A stretch of 64,000 nt of DNA from NCBI RefSeq assembly GCF_023746615.1, contig NZ_CP082275.1, positions 3,658,001 to 3,722,000 of the forward strand, read 5' to 3'. The notes beneath the pieces were generated by a model that was not told the origin of the DNA, did no database searches, and saw nothing but the letters and a program-made list of their open reading frames with translations. A program made the translations under genes and the position numbers. Origin of the DNA: Grimontia kaedaensis (GTDB lineage: Bacteria > Pseudomonadota > Gammaproteobacteria > Enterobacterales > Vibrionaceae). Position 1 is the stretch's first letter. Each line of letters opens with the position of its first letter. Positions 55,186 through 63,195 of this stretch are shown piece by piece.

Positions 55186-56463
55186 ATGAACGTTAGAGCT
55201 GTCGCTGCACAGGTTATTTATCAGGTTGTCGACCAAGGACAATCCCTGTCAGCCGCCCTGCCGCCTGCCCAACAAAAAGTGGCTCCGCGCGATGGCGCCC
55301 TGCTGCAGGAGATCTGCTACGGCGTGCTGCGCTGGTTGCCGCGTCTCGAATCCATCACTCAATCTCTGATGGACAAGCCACTTAAAGGCAAGCAACGCGT
55401 TTTCCATCATTTGATTTTGGTCGGTCTTTACCAGCTCAGCTATATGCGTATTCCAGCCCACGCGGCGGTTGCTGAAACCGTGAATGCCACCAAGGTACTG
55501 AAAAAGCCTCAACTCCGCGGCCTTATCAATGCCGTGCTACGTAATTACCAACGCAATCAGGAAGCTTTAGATGCCGCCGCTGTCGCGCACGACGCGGGTA
55601 AATATGGTCATCCTGGCTGGTTGTTGAAACTGCTACAAAAAGCTTATCCAAGTGAGTGGGAGCAGGTGGTTGAAGCCAACCATGAAAAGGCACCAATGTG
55701 GCTGCGTGTAAACCGCACCCATCACACCCGCGATGCTTACAAAGCCCTTTTGGATGAAGCAGGCATTGAGACCGCAATCCATCCTGAAGCGGAAGATGCA
55801 CTGAAACTGGCGACACCTTGTGATGTCACCGCCCTTCCTGGCTTTTCAGAAGGCTGGGTCTCAGTGCAGGACGCTGCTGCGCAGCTGTCGGTCGACTACC
55901 TTAAACCTCAGGCAGGTGAGCTCATACTTGATTGCTGCGCCGCACCAGGCGGAAAAACTTGCCACATCCTTGAGCACGAGCCAACGGCAAAGGTTGTTGC
56001 AATGGATGTGGACGCAACCCGCCTTACCCGTGTGGAAGAAAACCTCAAACGCCTGAAGCTCGACGCACAGGTGATTTGTGGCGATGCCCGCACTCCCGGC
56101 GAATGGTGGCAGGGTGAGCAGTTTGATCGTATTCTGCTCGACGCACCTTGTTCGGCAACGGGTGTTATTCGCCGCCATCCGGACATCAAGTGGCTTCGCC
56201 GCGCCGACGATATCGACCAGTTAGTGTCGCTGCAGTCTGAAATTCTTGATGCAATGTGGGCGCAGCTGAAATCTGGTGGTACGCTGGTCTATGCGACGTG
56301 CTCGGTCACCCCGCAAGAAAACGCAGAACAGGTGAAAGCTTTCCTCGCCCGCGCGTCAGATGCGACATTGGAAACCGGCACACCTGAGCAACCGGGCAGA
56401 CAAATCCTGCCCGGTCAGGAAAACATGGATGGATTCTATTACGCTGTCCTCAAAAAAGCGTAA
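55186..56463 (+). CDS. rsmB: 16S rRNA (cytosine967-C5)-methyltransferase RsmB
   Basis: The 425-residue enzyme has an N-terminal NusB-like RNA-binding domain (about 1-140) and a C-terminal SAM methyltransferase domain. Motif I is LILDCCAAPGGKTCHIL. The two catalytic cysteines are in LLDAPCSATGVIRRHPD and LVYATCSVTPQENAEQV. It methylates C967 of 16S rRNA. A GC-rich hairpin (CGCGGGC/GCCCGCG) lies in the 72-base gap before trkA, without a T tract. Confidence 0.96.
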   Translation: MNVRAVAAQVIYQVVDQGQSLSAALPPAQQKVAPRDGALLQEICYGVLRWLPRLESITQSLMDKPLKGKQRVFHHLILVGLYQLSYMRIPAHAAVAETVNATKVLKKPQLRGLINAVLRNYQRNQEALDAAAVAHDAGKYGHPGWLLKLLQKAYPSEWEQVVEANHEKAPMWLRVNRTHHTRDAYKALLDEAGIETAIHPEAEDALKLATPCDVTALPGFSEGWVSVQDAAAQLSVDYLKPQAGELILDCCAAPGGKTCHILEHEPTAKVVAMDVDATRLTRVEENLKRLKLDAQVICGDARTPGEWWQGEQFDRILLDAPCSATGVIRRHPDIKWLRRADDIDQLVSLQSEILDAMWAQLKSGGTLVYATCSVTPQENAEQVKAFLARASDATLETGTPEQPGRQILPGQENMDGFYYAVLKKA

Positions 56464-56535
56464 TGGAGTCAGCGCGGGCAGCAACCACGGCCCGCGATAA
56501 CAATAAAAAATTGAACCGAGGTTCACGCAGACGTT

Positions 56536-57912
56536 ATGAAAATCATCATCTTGGGGGCTGGACAAGTCGGTGGCACACTGGCTGAAAACCTAGTGGGCGA
56601 AAACAACGACATCACCATCGTCGATAAAGACCCCGAGCGACTCAGAGAGCTGCAGGACAAATATGATCTTCGTGTGGTGCAAGGCTACGCCAGCCATCCC
56701 ACCACACTACTGGAAGCCGGCGCACAGGATGCCGACATGCTGGTCGCGGTGACCAACTCCGACGAAACCAACATGATCGCCTGTCAGGTTGCTTTTACAC
56801 TCTACAACACGCCCAACCGTGTAGCCCGTATCCGAAGCCCGGAATACCTCGCCACTAAAGACCAACTGTTTCAGACCGACGCTTGCCCGGTTGAATATCT
56901 GATTGCGCCGGAAGAGCTGGTGACCCAGTACATTCAGCGTCTGATTGAATATCCAGGTGCGCTGCAGGTGGTGAACTTTGCCGATAACAGAGTCGGTCTG
57001 GTTGCCGTAAAAGCGTATTACGGTGGTCCACTGGTAGGTAATGCGCTGTCTGCACTTCGCGAGCATATGCCGCATGTAGATACCCGTGTAGCTGCTATTT
57101 TCCGTCGCGACCGCCCTATCCGTCCGCAAGGCACAACCATTATCGAAGCGGACGATGAAGTCTTTTTCGTGGCAGCAAGTAACCACATCCGCTCGGTGAT
57201 GAGTGAGCTTCAGCGCCTTGAAAAGCCTTACAAGCGTATCATGATTGTCGGTGGTGGTAACATCGGTGCAGGCCTCGCGCGAAGCCTTGAGCGCTCCTAC
57301 AGCGTGAAGCTGATTGAACGCAACCCGCGACGCGCAGAGCAGCTTTCGGAAATTCTCGAGAACACCATCGTCTTCTGTGGTGATGCTGCAGATCAGGAAC
57401 TTCTGAGCGAAGAGCATATCGACCAGATTGACGTGTTCATTGCAGTCACCAACGAAGACGAATCCAACATCATGTCAGCCATGCTGGCCAAGCGCCTTGG
57501 CGCCAAAAAAGTGATGGTGTTGATTCAGCGCGGTGCATACGTGGACTTGGTGCAGGGTGGTGCTATTGATGTGGCCATATCGCCGCAGCAAGCCACCATT
57601 TCAGCGCTGCTGACCCACGTGCGCAAAGCCGACATAGTGAACGTGTCATCGCTACGCCGCGGCGCAGCAGAAGCGATTGAAGCCATTGCCCACGGCGATT
57701 CCAATACCTCGAAAGTGGTGGGACGTGCTATTGGCGACATCAAACTGCCGCCGGGTACCACCATTGGAGCGATCGTAAGGGAGGAGGAAGTCCTGATCGC
57801 ACACGATAAAACCGTTATTCAGCAGGATGATCACGTAGTGATGTTCTTGGTGGATAAGAAATACATCCCTGACGTGGAAAGGCTGTTCCAGCCAAGTCCA
57901 TTCTTCCTCTAA
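56536..57912 (+). CDS. trkA: Trk system potassium uptake NAD-binding protein TrkA
   Basis: The 458-residue peripheral membrane protein gates the TrkH potassium channel. It consists of two RCK units, each a Rossmann nucleotide-binding domain (IILGAGQVGGTLAENL at 3-18 and IMIVGGGNIGAGLARSL near 235-251) followed by a TrkA-C domain. trkH follows 21 bases downstream on the same strand, so channel and gating subunit are coexpressed. Confidence 0.97.
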   Translation: MKIIILGAGQVGGTLAENLVGENNDITIVDKDPERLRELQDKYDLRVVQGYASHPTTLLEAGAQDADMLVAVTNSDETNMIACQVAFTLYNTPNRVARIRSPEYLATKDQLFQTDACPVEYLIAPEELVTQYIQRLIEYPGALQVVNFADNRVGLVAVKAYYGGPLVGNALSALREHMPHVDTRVAAIFRRDRPIRPQGTTIIEADDEVFFVAASNHIRSVMSELQRLEKPYKRIMIVGGGNIGAGLARSLERSYSVKLIERNPRRAEQLSEILENTIVFCGDAADQELLSEEHIDQIDVFIAVTNEDESNIMSAMLAKRLGAKKVMVLIQRGAYVDLVQGGAIDVAISPQQATISALLTHVRKADIVNVSSLRRGAAEAIEAIAHGDSNTSKVVGRAIGDIKLPPGTTIGAIVREEEVLIAHDKTVIQQDDHVVMFLVDKKYIPDVERLFQPSPFFL

Positions 57913-57933
57913 AGACAAAACGCATCACAGTGT

Positions 57934-59379
57934 ATGGTTAACTTCAAACCGGTACTGTTCGTCATAGGGCTGGTCTTATCCAAGATCGCCCTATTTATGT
58001 ATGTACCCACCCTTACTGCCTTTTTCACCGGTACCGCCGGTTTTCTCGACTTTGGCCTTGCGGTCATCATCACCCACGTCGCCGCATTTGCTTGTCTGAC
58101 ACTCGGTAAAACCGAAGATTTCCGTCTCAATGCACGCGACATGTTTGTTATCACCACCATGGTATGGCTGATTGCCAGTGCTTTCGCTGCCCTGCCGTTT
58201 GTCTTCATTAACCACATCAGTTTTACTGACGCCTACTTTGAGACCATGTCCGGTATCACCACTACGGGCTCTACGGTACTGAGTGGTCTAGATAATATGG
58301 CGCCGTCGATTCTGCTTTGGCGCTCTATCTTGCAATGGCTCGGTGGCGTCGGGTTTATCGTGATGGGCGTGGCCATCCTGCCTTTTTTGAATGTCGGTGG
58401 TATGCGTCTGTTCCAGACCGAGTCTTCCGACTGGTCAGCGAAATCCAGTCCACGCACCAAGAACGTCGCTATCAGTATCATGAAGGTTTATGTCTCGCTT
58501 TCCGCACTATGTTTTGTCGCCTACTGGCTAACGGGCATGACAGCATTTGAAGCAGTGAACCACGCCATGACGACGCTATCGACAGGTGGTTATTCCACGT
58601 CAGATAGTTCAATGAACCACTTCAGTCATGCCGCGCATTGGGTCGCCACCTTGTTTATGTTCGCCGGCGGCCTGCCGTTTCTTTTGATGATTAACGCGCT
58701 GCGCCGGCGCAAGCCGAGCATGTTGGTGAACGATGCGCAGGTTCGAGGGTTTACTTACCTAGTGCTGGCAACGGCGCTGATGGTGTCACTCTGGCTCGTG
58801 CTCACCAAAGACTATGTGGTGATGGATGCCATCCGAGTATCGCTGTTTAACATCATCTCAGTGGTGACAACCACCGGCTTTGGATTGGATGATTTCACCG
58901 CCTGGGGGCCTTTCGCATCAGTGATTTTTGCTTTTATGTTGCTGGTGGGAGGATGCTCAGGTTCTACCGCAGGCGGTGCGAAAATTTTCCGTTTTCAAAT
59001 TGCGTTGGCTTTGCTGAAAAAACAGATTCAGCAACTGGTGCACCCTTCGGGCGTCTTCATCCAGCGCTACAACGGACGCCCGGTCAACGAAGACATCGTG
59101 CGCTCTGTGGTGGCATTCGCCATTACCTACATTATGACCATACTGGTGGTTGCGATGGTGCTGGCCGCCACCGGGCTCGATGGTATCACCAGTCTAACAG
59201 GGGCAATGACTGCAGTTGCTAACGTGGGACCAGGTATGGGTACCATGATTGGGCCAACAGGGAATTTCGCCGGATTATCTGATACCGCTAAGTGGGCACT
59301 CAGTATCGGCATGTTGATGGGACGATTGGAGATCCTGACGGTTTTGGTTTTACTGTTTCCAATTTTCTGGCGCGACTAA
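57934..59379 (+). CDS. trkH: Trk system potassium uptake protein TrkH
   Basis: The 481-residue channel-forming subunit has four M1-P-M2 repeats of the superfamily of K+ transporters. Pore-loop glycines are visible in the MSGITTTGSTVL, MTTLSTGGYSTSD, VVTTTGFGLDD and MTAVANVGPGMG segments. The WRSILQWLGGVGFIVMGVAILPFL region is typical. It acts with TrkA, encoded just upstream. A GGCGCG/CGCGCC hairpin covers the stop codon, facing the convergent trhA gene. Confidence 0.96.
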   Translation: MVNFKPVLFVIGLVLSKIALFMYVPTLTAFFTGTAGFLDFGLAVIITHVAAFACLTLGKTEDFRLNARDMFVITTMVWLIASAFAALPFVFINHISFTDAYFETMSGITTTGSTVLSGLDNMAPSILLWRSILQWLGGVGFIVMGVAILPFLNVGGMRLFQTESSDWSAKSSPRTKNVAISIMKVYVSLSALCFVAYWLTGMTAFEAVNHAMTTLSTGGYSTSDSSMNHFSHAAHWVATLFMFAGGLPFLLMINALRRRKPSMLVNDAQVRGFTYLVLATALMVSLWLVLTKDYVVMDAIRVSLFNIISVVTTTGFGLDDFTAWGPFASVIFAFMLLVGGCSGSTAGGAKIFRFQIALALLKKQIQQLVHPSGVFIQRYNGRPVNEDIVRSVVAFAITYIMTILVVAMVLAATGLDGITSLTGAMTAVANVGPGMGTMIGPTGNFAGLSDTAKWALSIGMLMGRLEILTVLVLLFPIFWRD

Positions 59380-59393
59380 GCGCGCCAACCAAA

Positions 59394-60041
59394 TCACACG
59401 GGCTGTACGTACCAGTAAATGGCGAGAAAGTGCAGTACCGTGCCGCCCAGCACAAACAAGTGCCAGATAGCATGGTTGTAGGGAATACTCTGTTTCACGT
59501 AGAAAATCACGCCCAGCGAATACACCAAACCGCCTAAGCCCAGCAATACCATGCCAGCTGTCGGCATCACCTGAGCCAGCTGATACACCACCACCAAAGA
59601 CAACCACCCCATCGCCAGGTAGGTCGCCAGCGACAGCGATTTAAACCGGTAGACAAAGGCAATTTTCAGGACAACCCCGACCAGCGCAATCCCCCAAATC
59701 AAAGCCATCACCCAGTTTGCCAGCGGCGTTCTGAGGCATATCAGCATAAACGGGGTATAGGTGCCTGCGATGAGCAGATAGATGGCGCAATGATCGAACG
59801 TTTTGAGTGCACGTTTCGCGCCAGCAAACGGGATAGCATGGTAAAGGGTGGATGCCAGATAAAGCAGGATGATACTGCCACCATATACGCTGTAGCTGGC
59901 AATACTGAGCGCATCGGCATGTTCACCAAAAGCTTTCACCAACAGCAGCACTAAAGCCACGATGCCAAAAATCACACCCAGGCCATGGCTGACACTGCTG
60001 GCGATCTCTTCTTTTACCGAATATGGAGCCGCTGTTGTCAT
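59394..60041 (-). CDS. trhA: Hemolysin III family (TrhA/PAQR-like) membrane protein
   Basis: The 215-residue protein has seven predicted helices. Family metal-binding positions are visible: Ser/His in SVSHGLGVIFG at the N-terminus, the DHCAIYLLIAGTYTPFML block and the C-terminal HAIWHLFVLGGTVLHFLAIYWYV with its His residues. Bacterial members have been linked to membrane-lipid homeostasis; the 'hemolysin' label is historical. A 28-bp perfect palindrome sits 56-83 bases upstream of its ATG. Confidence 0.88.
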   Translation of the reverse strand: MTTAAPYSVKEEIASSVSHGLGVIFGIVALVLLLVKAFGEHADALSIASYSVYGGSIILLYLASTLYHAIPFAGAKRALKTFDHCAIYLLIAGTYTPFMLICLRTPLANWVMALIWGIALVGVVLKIAFVYRFKSLSLATYLAMGWLSLVVVYQLAQVMPTAGMVLLGLGGLVYSLGVIFYVKQSIPYNHAIWHLFVLGGTVLHFLAIYWYVQPV

Positions 60042-60096
60042 GCGACAGTATCCTTATTGATAACGCATTTGATGAGTTCAGCAGCGAGTATGACAC

Positions 60097-60124
60097 ATTT
60101 AAGCTTACACGTGTAAGCTTAAAT
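60097..60124. promoter_or_regulatory. Perfect 28-bp palindrome, candidate operator upstream of trhA
   Basis: The half-site ATTTAAGCTTACAC is followed directly by its exact reverse complement, centred on ACACGTGT at 60107-60114. The core TTACACGTGTAA resembles operators of TetR-type dimers. It lies between the spo0M-like stop, which it touches, and the trhA start. No T tract follows, so it is not a normal terminator. Confidence 0.55.
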
Positions 60125-60912
60125 TATTGGGAGATTTGAGCTAGCAATGTTTTGACTTCAGATGCTACTTCTTCTGGCCCGCCTGACAGGGTTAATTCAC
60201 GGGAAAGCTTGTTAGCGCCCACCAAGCGACCCACTGCTGCCCCAATACCTTCACCTTGCCGGCAAAATGTTATCGCAAGATGAAGCCCATCTTTCGGTCT
60301 CGTTGCCACCAGTGTCATTTCCCTGAACACAGATTGGTAAGGCTCTGAAACAGCTGTCCACTCGAACTGCTGCTCAAATGGTAAGGGCTGTCGCTCGACC
60401 TCTTCGTTTTTCACCTTTTCGATGCGAAAGCCTGATTCCTCAAACGCGGAGAAAGACGCATCCAGTTGGTTATCTGGTTTCACCGTCAACTCGGTTTTTG
60501 ATGAGGTATCTTTACCCATCGGAATATCGAGGTTCGCTTCAAGCCAAATTTTGCCATCTCCCATCGACAAGGGTGTATTCAGCGGAAGGGTCATTGCTGA
60601 TTCGAAATGCACAGATTTACCCGGCTCAGTGGTAAATGCATCCGGGAGAGACCATTTCGCCAAAACATGAGTTTTACGACGACGTTGCTTCTTTCTGCCT
60701 TGTTCGCCTTGGGTTCTTAGCTCTTCCCATCCCATGTAGTCGCAGCAAACCGACAGTTCAATCGCATCGACTGGTTGGACAACATCACCGCCACTGACGG
60801 TCACCAACACCTTGGTTTGTTCACCCTGTATCAAGGTTGTGGAGCCCAATTCGACGCTGACTTCTGCGCTGCCAAACCCCACTTTCGCCAACGTTTTTTT
60901 CAACCATCCCAT
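60124..60912 (-). CDS. SpoOM (Spo0M) family protein, arrestin-like fold
   Basis: The 262-residue protein starts MGWLKKTLAKVGFGSAEVSVEL and continues with a beta-sandwich pattern (TLIQGEQTKVLVTVSGGDVVQPVDAIELSV, then WSLPDAFTTEPGKSVHFESAMTLPLNTPLSMGDGKIWLEANLDIPMGKD) typical of the SpoOM family with arrestin-like fold. The C-terminal third (EEVERQPLPFEQQFEWT onward) is shared by the family. In Bacillus, Spo0M affects sporulation stage 0; Gammaproteobacteria do not sporulate, so the function here is unknown. It is monocistronic, divergent from the diguanylate cyclase. Confidence 0.88.
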   Translation of the reverse strand: MGWLKKTLAKVGFGSAEVSVELGSTTLIQGEQTKVLVTVSGGDVVQPVDAIELSVCCDYMGWEELRTQGEQGRKKQRRRKTHVLAKWSLPDAFTTEPGKSVHFESAMTLPLNTPLSMGDGKIWLEANLDIPMGKDTSSKTELTVKPDNQLDASFSAFEESGFRIEKVKNEEVERQPLPFEQQFEWTAVSEPYQSVFREMTLVATRPKDGLHLAITFCRQGEGIGAAVGRLVGANKLSRELTLSGGPEEVASEVKTLLAQISQ

Positions 60913-61073
60913 GTTTTTCAGTCCTTTCAGTTACGCGTGATAGGTTGCTTTCGGATACTAGACATAAAACAACTACTATGCTGTCACAGCAACGCGCCAA
61001 ATTCAGTCTAAAATTAAAAGACTGGTAATCGATGGCGTTTTTGCCTCGGAAAATTACGGAGAATAAGCCAGCC

Positions 61074-62099
61074 ATGTCAAAAGAGAATTTTGCGCTAAGT
61101 TCTGGATATTTGAAGAAAGTTGTACCCCTTCTGATGAAGTACCAAGTCCCTGCAACACCACCGAATTACGCCCTTTGGTATACCTATGTGGCAAATGCTG
61201 ATGCTGAGCTCGCCAAGAGAATTGATGAGTCGATCAAAGAGACAGGAACACTCAGTCCAACGCTCTGCGAAGAGCTCTACAGCAGCCATGTCGCGGATGA
61301 AAAGGTCAAAGACGGTGATGAATTTCAACGCGGGCTTCAAGCGCTGGCCCTGGAAATGAGTAACACCATGGAAGACACGTTAAAAGACACCGCGACTTTC
61401 CAAAATACATTGGACAAAACCTTCTCACAACTTGCCCGCGTCGGAGAAGAAACCCTGTCGATGGAAGAAACCGTCGCCATGGTCAAAAAAGCCGTAAAAG
61501 GTTCCAATGAACTGCGTCAGTCAACCAACTTCTTCAAAAGCCAGCTAGCCGATGCACAAAAAGAAATATCCCGACTTAAAGAAACACTACAGCAGGCTAA
61601 TGATGATGCTTTGCACGATGCACTGACAGGCATATACAACCGCCGCGCCTTTGACTCTGAGTTGGAAACGTTGGCAGCCAAACCACCATCGAAAGGTTTC
61701 ACCCTTTTACTGTGCGATTTGGATCACTTTAAGAGTTTCAATGACACCTATGGTCACTTGATGGGCGACCAAGTGTTGAAGCTCACCGCCAAGCGTTTGT
61801 CTGATTACTGCCGCGACGGCATCAATGCTTACCGTTATGGTGGGGAAGAGTTCGCCCTGCTGGTGCCAAATCGCGCGCTAAGTGGAGGCTGTAGAGTCGC
61901 GGAAACCATCCGCGCTACCATCGACAAGCTGGCAATCAAGGACAAGAAAACCGGCAAGAAGCTCGATAACATCTCGGTCTCAATTGGCGTTGCGGAATAT
62001 GAAAAGGGAGAAAGTATCCGTAACCTCATCAGCCGTGCCGATGCTCAGTTATATGAGGCCAAAAACTTGGGTAGAAACCGTGTTATGCCCGTGACATAA
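61074..62099 (+). CDS. Diguanylate cyclase with N-terminal helical sensor region
   Basis: The protein has 341 residues from ATG 61074 (MSKENFALSSGYLKKVVPLL); an in-frame ATG at 61032 would add 14 residues without likely function. Residues about 1-170 are helical, with a conserved PPNYALWYTYV segment and coiled-coil ending in DAQKEISRLKETLQQANDDALHDALTGIYNRRAF. The GGDEF domain (about 175-340) has the active signature YRYGGEEFALLV, so it should synthesise c-di-GMP. No transmembrane helix is seen, so it is cytosolic. A terminator follows. Confidence 0.92.
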   Translation: MSKENFALSSGYLKKVVPLLMKYQVPATPPNYALWYTYVANADAELAKRIDESIKETGTLSPTLCEELYSSHVADEKVKDGDEFQRGLQALALEMSNTMEDTLKDTATFQNTLDKTFSQLARVGEETLSMEETVAMVKKAVKGSNELRQSTNFFKSQLADAQKEISRLKETLQQANDDALHDALTGIYNRRAFDSELETLAAKPPSKGFTLLLCDLDHFKSFNDTYGHLMGDQVLKLTAKRLSDYCRDGINAYRYGGEEFALLVPNRALSGGCRVAETIRATIDKLAIKDKKTGKKLDNISVSIGVAEYEKGESIRNLISRADAQLYEAKNLGRNRVMPVT

Positions 62100-62117
62100 G
62101 AGCGAGACACTCACTGT

Positions 62118-62144
62118 AAAGGCGGATTTACTCCGCCTTTTTTT
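62118..62144 (+). terminator. Terminator after the diguanylate cyclase gene
   Basis: AAAGGCGGA-TTTAC-TCCGCCTTT hairpin with a T run, 18 bases after the stop. Confidence 0.93.
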
Positions 62145-62210
62145 CTACGCGAATTATTTTTATCACTGCTGCTTTTTTCGGCAATTTTTTCCTGTTATTA
62201 TCCGCCCGAT

Positions 62211-62281
62211 TTCGCAATTCGCGAACCCCAGAGTGAGCACGCGGTAAGGCTAGCAGCCATTGGAATTCCTAACGTCACTCT
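62211..62281 (+). ncRNA. Candidate structured leader before the Cys-rich mini-ORF
   Basis: A TTCGC-AATTC-GCGAA hairpin (62211-62225) is followed by a perfect 8-bp stem CAGAGTGA/TCACTCTG (62230-62237 with 62274-62281), which encloses a GGCT-AGC-AGCC mini-hairpin. A possible -10, TATTAT, lies at 62196-62201. The mini-ORF ATG is 16 bases past the long stem. Pairing is seen; function is inferred. Confidence 0.4.
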
Positions 62282-62297
62282 GTAAGAGAACCCCGTC

Positions 62298-62360
62298 ATG
62301 GATGCGCAACCAATGAGAACCTTAAATGCGCCCTGCTACTGTTCGACCTGTACGTGTTAA
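62298..62360 (+). CDS. Candidate 20-residue Cys-rich leader peptide (uORF)
   Basis: The reading frame MDAQPMRTLNAPCYCSTCTC ends in C-x-C-x2-C-x-C immediately before TAA. The ATG has AAGAGAA upstream as a modest ribosome site. The next small ORF begins inside it, in the +1 frame, so ribosome movement on this ORF would affect that start. Clustered cysteines right at the stop suggest either a translation-attenuation sensor for cysteine or a metal-binding peptide. It could also be chance. Confidence 0.35.
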   Translation: MDAQPMRTLNAPCYCSTCTC

Positions 62361-62505
62361 CCGCACTCCATCACGCATGCGTGCACATTTTTTTGCGCCA
62401 GTATTCAAAAGCAAAACCAACACGAATATGAATGGCACTCCAGATCTGACTCTGGTGCGTCCAACACCTGTCGTGGTTGAAATGCCAGAAGGTGAAGCGG
62501 CTTAA
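62326..62505 (+). CDS. Predicted 59-residue basic small protein, unknown function
   Basis: I do not recognise this protein. Its first 30 residues are strongly basic (MRPATVRPVRVNRTPSRMRA, then HFFAPVFKSK). The second half is neutral to acidic, with LVRPTPVVVEMPEGEAA at the end. There is no hydrophobic helix and no cysteine. The ATG follows an in-frame TAA directly and overlaps the Cys-rich mini-ORF by 35 bases; GAGA lies about nine bases before it. The Arg-rich N-terminus would suit RNA or ribosome binding, which is a guess. No terminator is seen before yihD, 103 bases downstream. Confidence 0.5.
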   Translation: MRPATVRPVRVNRTPSRMRAHFFAPVFKSKTNTNMNGTPDLTLVRPTPVVVEMPEGEAA

Positions 62506-62608
62506 TTGACCCTTGCTTTGATTGGTCTGCCCGTCTGAATCTGGTACTTTAAGCAGATAAGTCACATAAAAAGTAAGGCCAAAATTCGGCCAGTTGGAGT
62601 CTTCAAAA

Positions 62609-62875
62609 ATGAAATGTCATCGAGTTAATGAACTTATCGAACTGCTTCATCCTGAGTGGCAGAAAGAGCCAGAACTGAACTTGCTTCAAATGATCAGTAA
62701 ATTGGCAGAAGAAGCTGGATACGAAGGTAAGCTTGAAGATCTGACCGATGACGTGTTGATTTATCATCTGAAAATGAGTAACAGCCAAAAAGATGAAATG
62801 ATCCCAGGCTTGGCAAAAGACTGTGAAAACGACTTCAAAACTGCCATTTTGCGCGCGCGCGGTATTATCAGCTAA
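62609..62875 (+). CDS. yihD: DUF1040 family protein YihD
   Basis: The 88-residue protein (ATG 62609, MKCHRVNELIELL) matches E. coli YihD through its length, with HPEWQKEPELNLLQ, LTDDVLIYHLKM and the C-terminal FKTAILRARGII. The family is small, acidic, cytosolic and of unknown function. GGAG lies nine bases before the ATG. It is followed by a palindromic repeat and a strong terminator. Confidence 0.93.
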   Translation: MKCHRVNELIELLHPEWQKEPELNLLQMISKLAEEAGYEGKLEDLTDDVLIYHLKMSNSQKDEMIPGLAKDCENDFKTAILRARGIIS

Positions 62876-62897
62876 CAGCTGCGCAATAAACCAAACA

Positions 62898-62945
62898 TAT
62901 ACCCAAAAGACCTAGCGATGCTCGTATTCAGGTTATTTGGGTATA
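62898..62945. repeat. Dispersed palindromic repeat, copy 2
   Basis: TATACCCAAAAGACCT and AGGTTATTTGGGTATA pair at 14 of 16 positions around a 16-base core containing GATGC and TATTC. Arms, size and core resemble copy 1 at 14620-14662. It lies 22 bases after the yihD stop, directly before its terminator. Confidence 0.7.
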
Positions 62946-62973
62946 AAGGCGAAGCCTCTGGCTTCGCTTTTTT
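62946..62973 (+). terminator. Terminator after yihD
   Basis: GCGAAGCC-TCT-GGCTTCGC hairpin followed by six T. Confidence 0.92.
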
Positions 62974-63064
62974 ATTTTTAAAACAAAAGGCTGTTACACA
63001 TTAGCCGTGTGATTGTCCGGTTATTTTCCCACCATACGCACAGAATTTCTCTTTCCTCCTCAGA

Positions 63065-63109
63065 TATAATCTGGCGTCTATCATTTAATTGAGTGATAGA
63101 TATCTATCA
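63065..63109 (+). promoter_or_regulatory. Possible ccoG promoter and perfect 16-bp palindrome
   Basis: A perfect TATAAT at 63065-63070 has no convincing -35. TGATAGATATCTATCA at 63094-63109 is a perfect palindrome just downstream, and a third ATCA/TGAT-type copy (CTATCA) lies at 63078-63083. It does not match the FNR consensus TTGAT-N4-ATCAA. The leader also has a GACACTGA/TCAGTGTC hairpin at 63128-63150. Nothing else is evident between 62974 and 63195. Confidence 0.4.
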
Positions 63110-63195
63110 GAGTGTTAATCGATGAAAGACACTGACAACGTATCAGTGTCGGCAATGTTCGGGTAATCCCGATTGACCCAAGGAATGCAGGTGTC

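Noticed and set aside
63123..63167. 14-codon frame (MKDTDNVSVSAMFG) ahead of ccoG
   Set aside because: No ribosome site, no distinctive composition, and it coincides with a hairpin that better explains the sequence.
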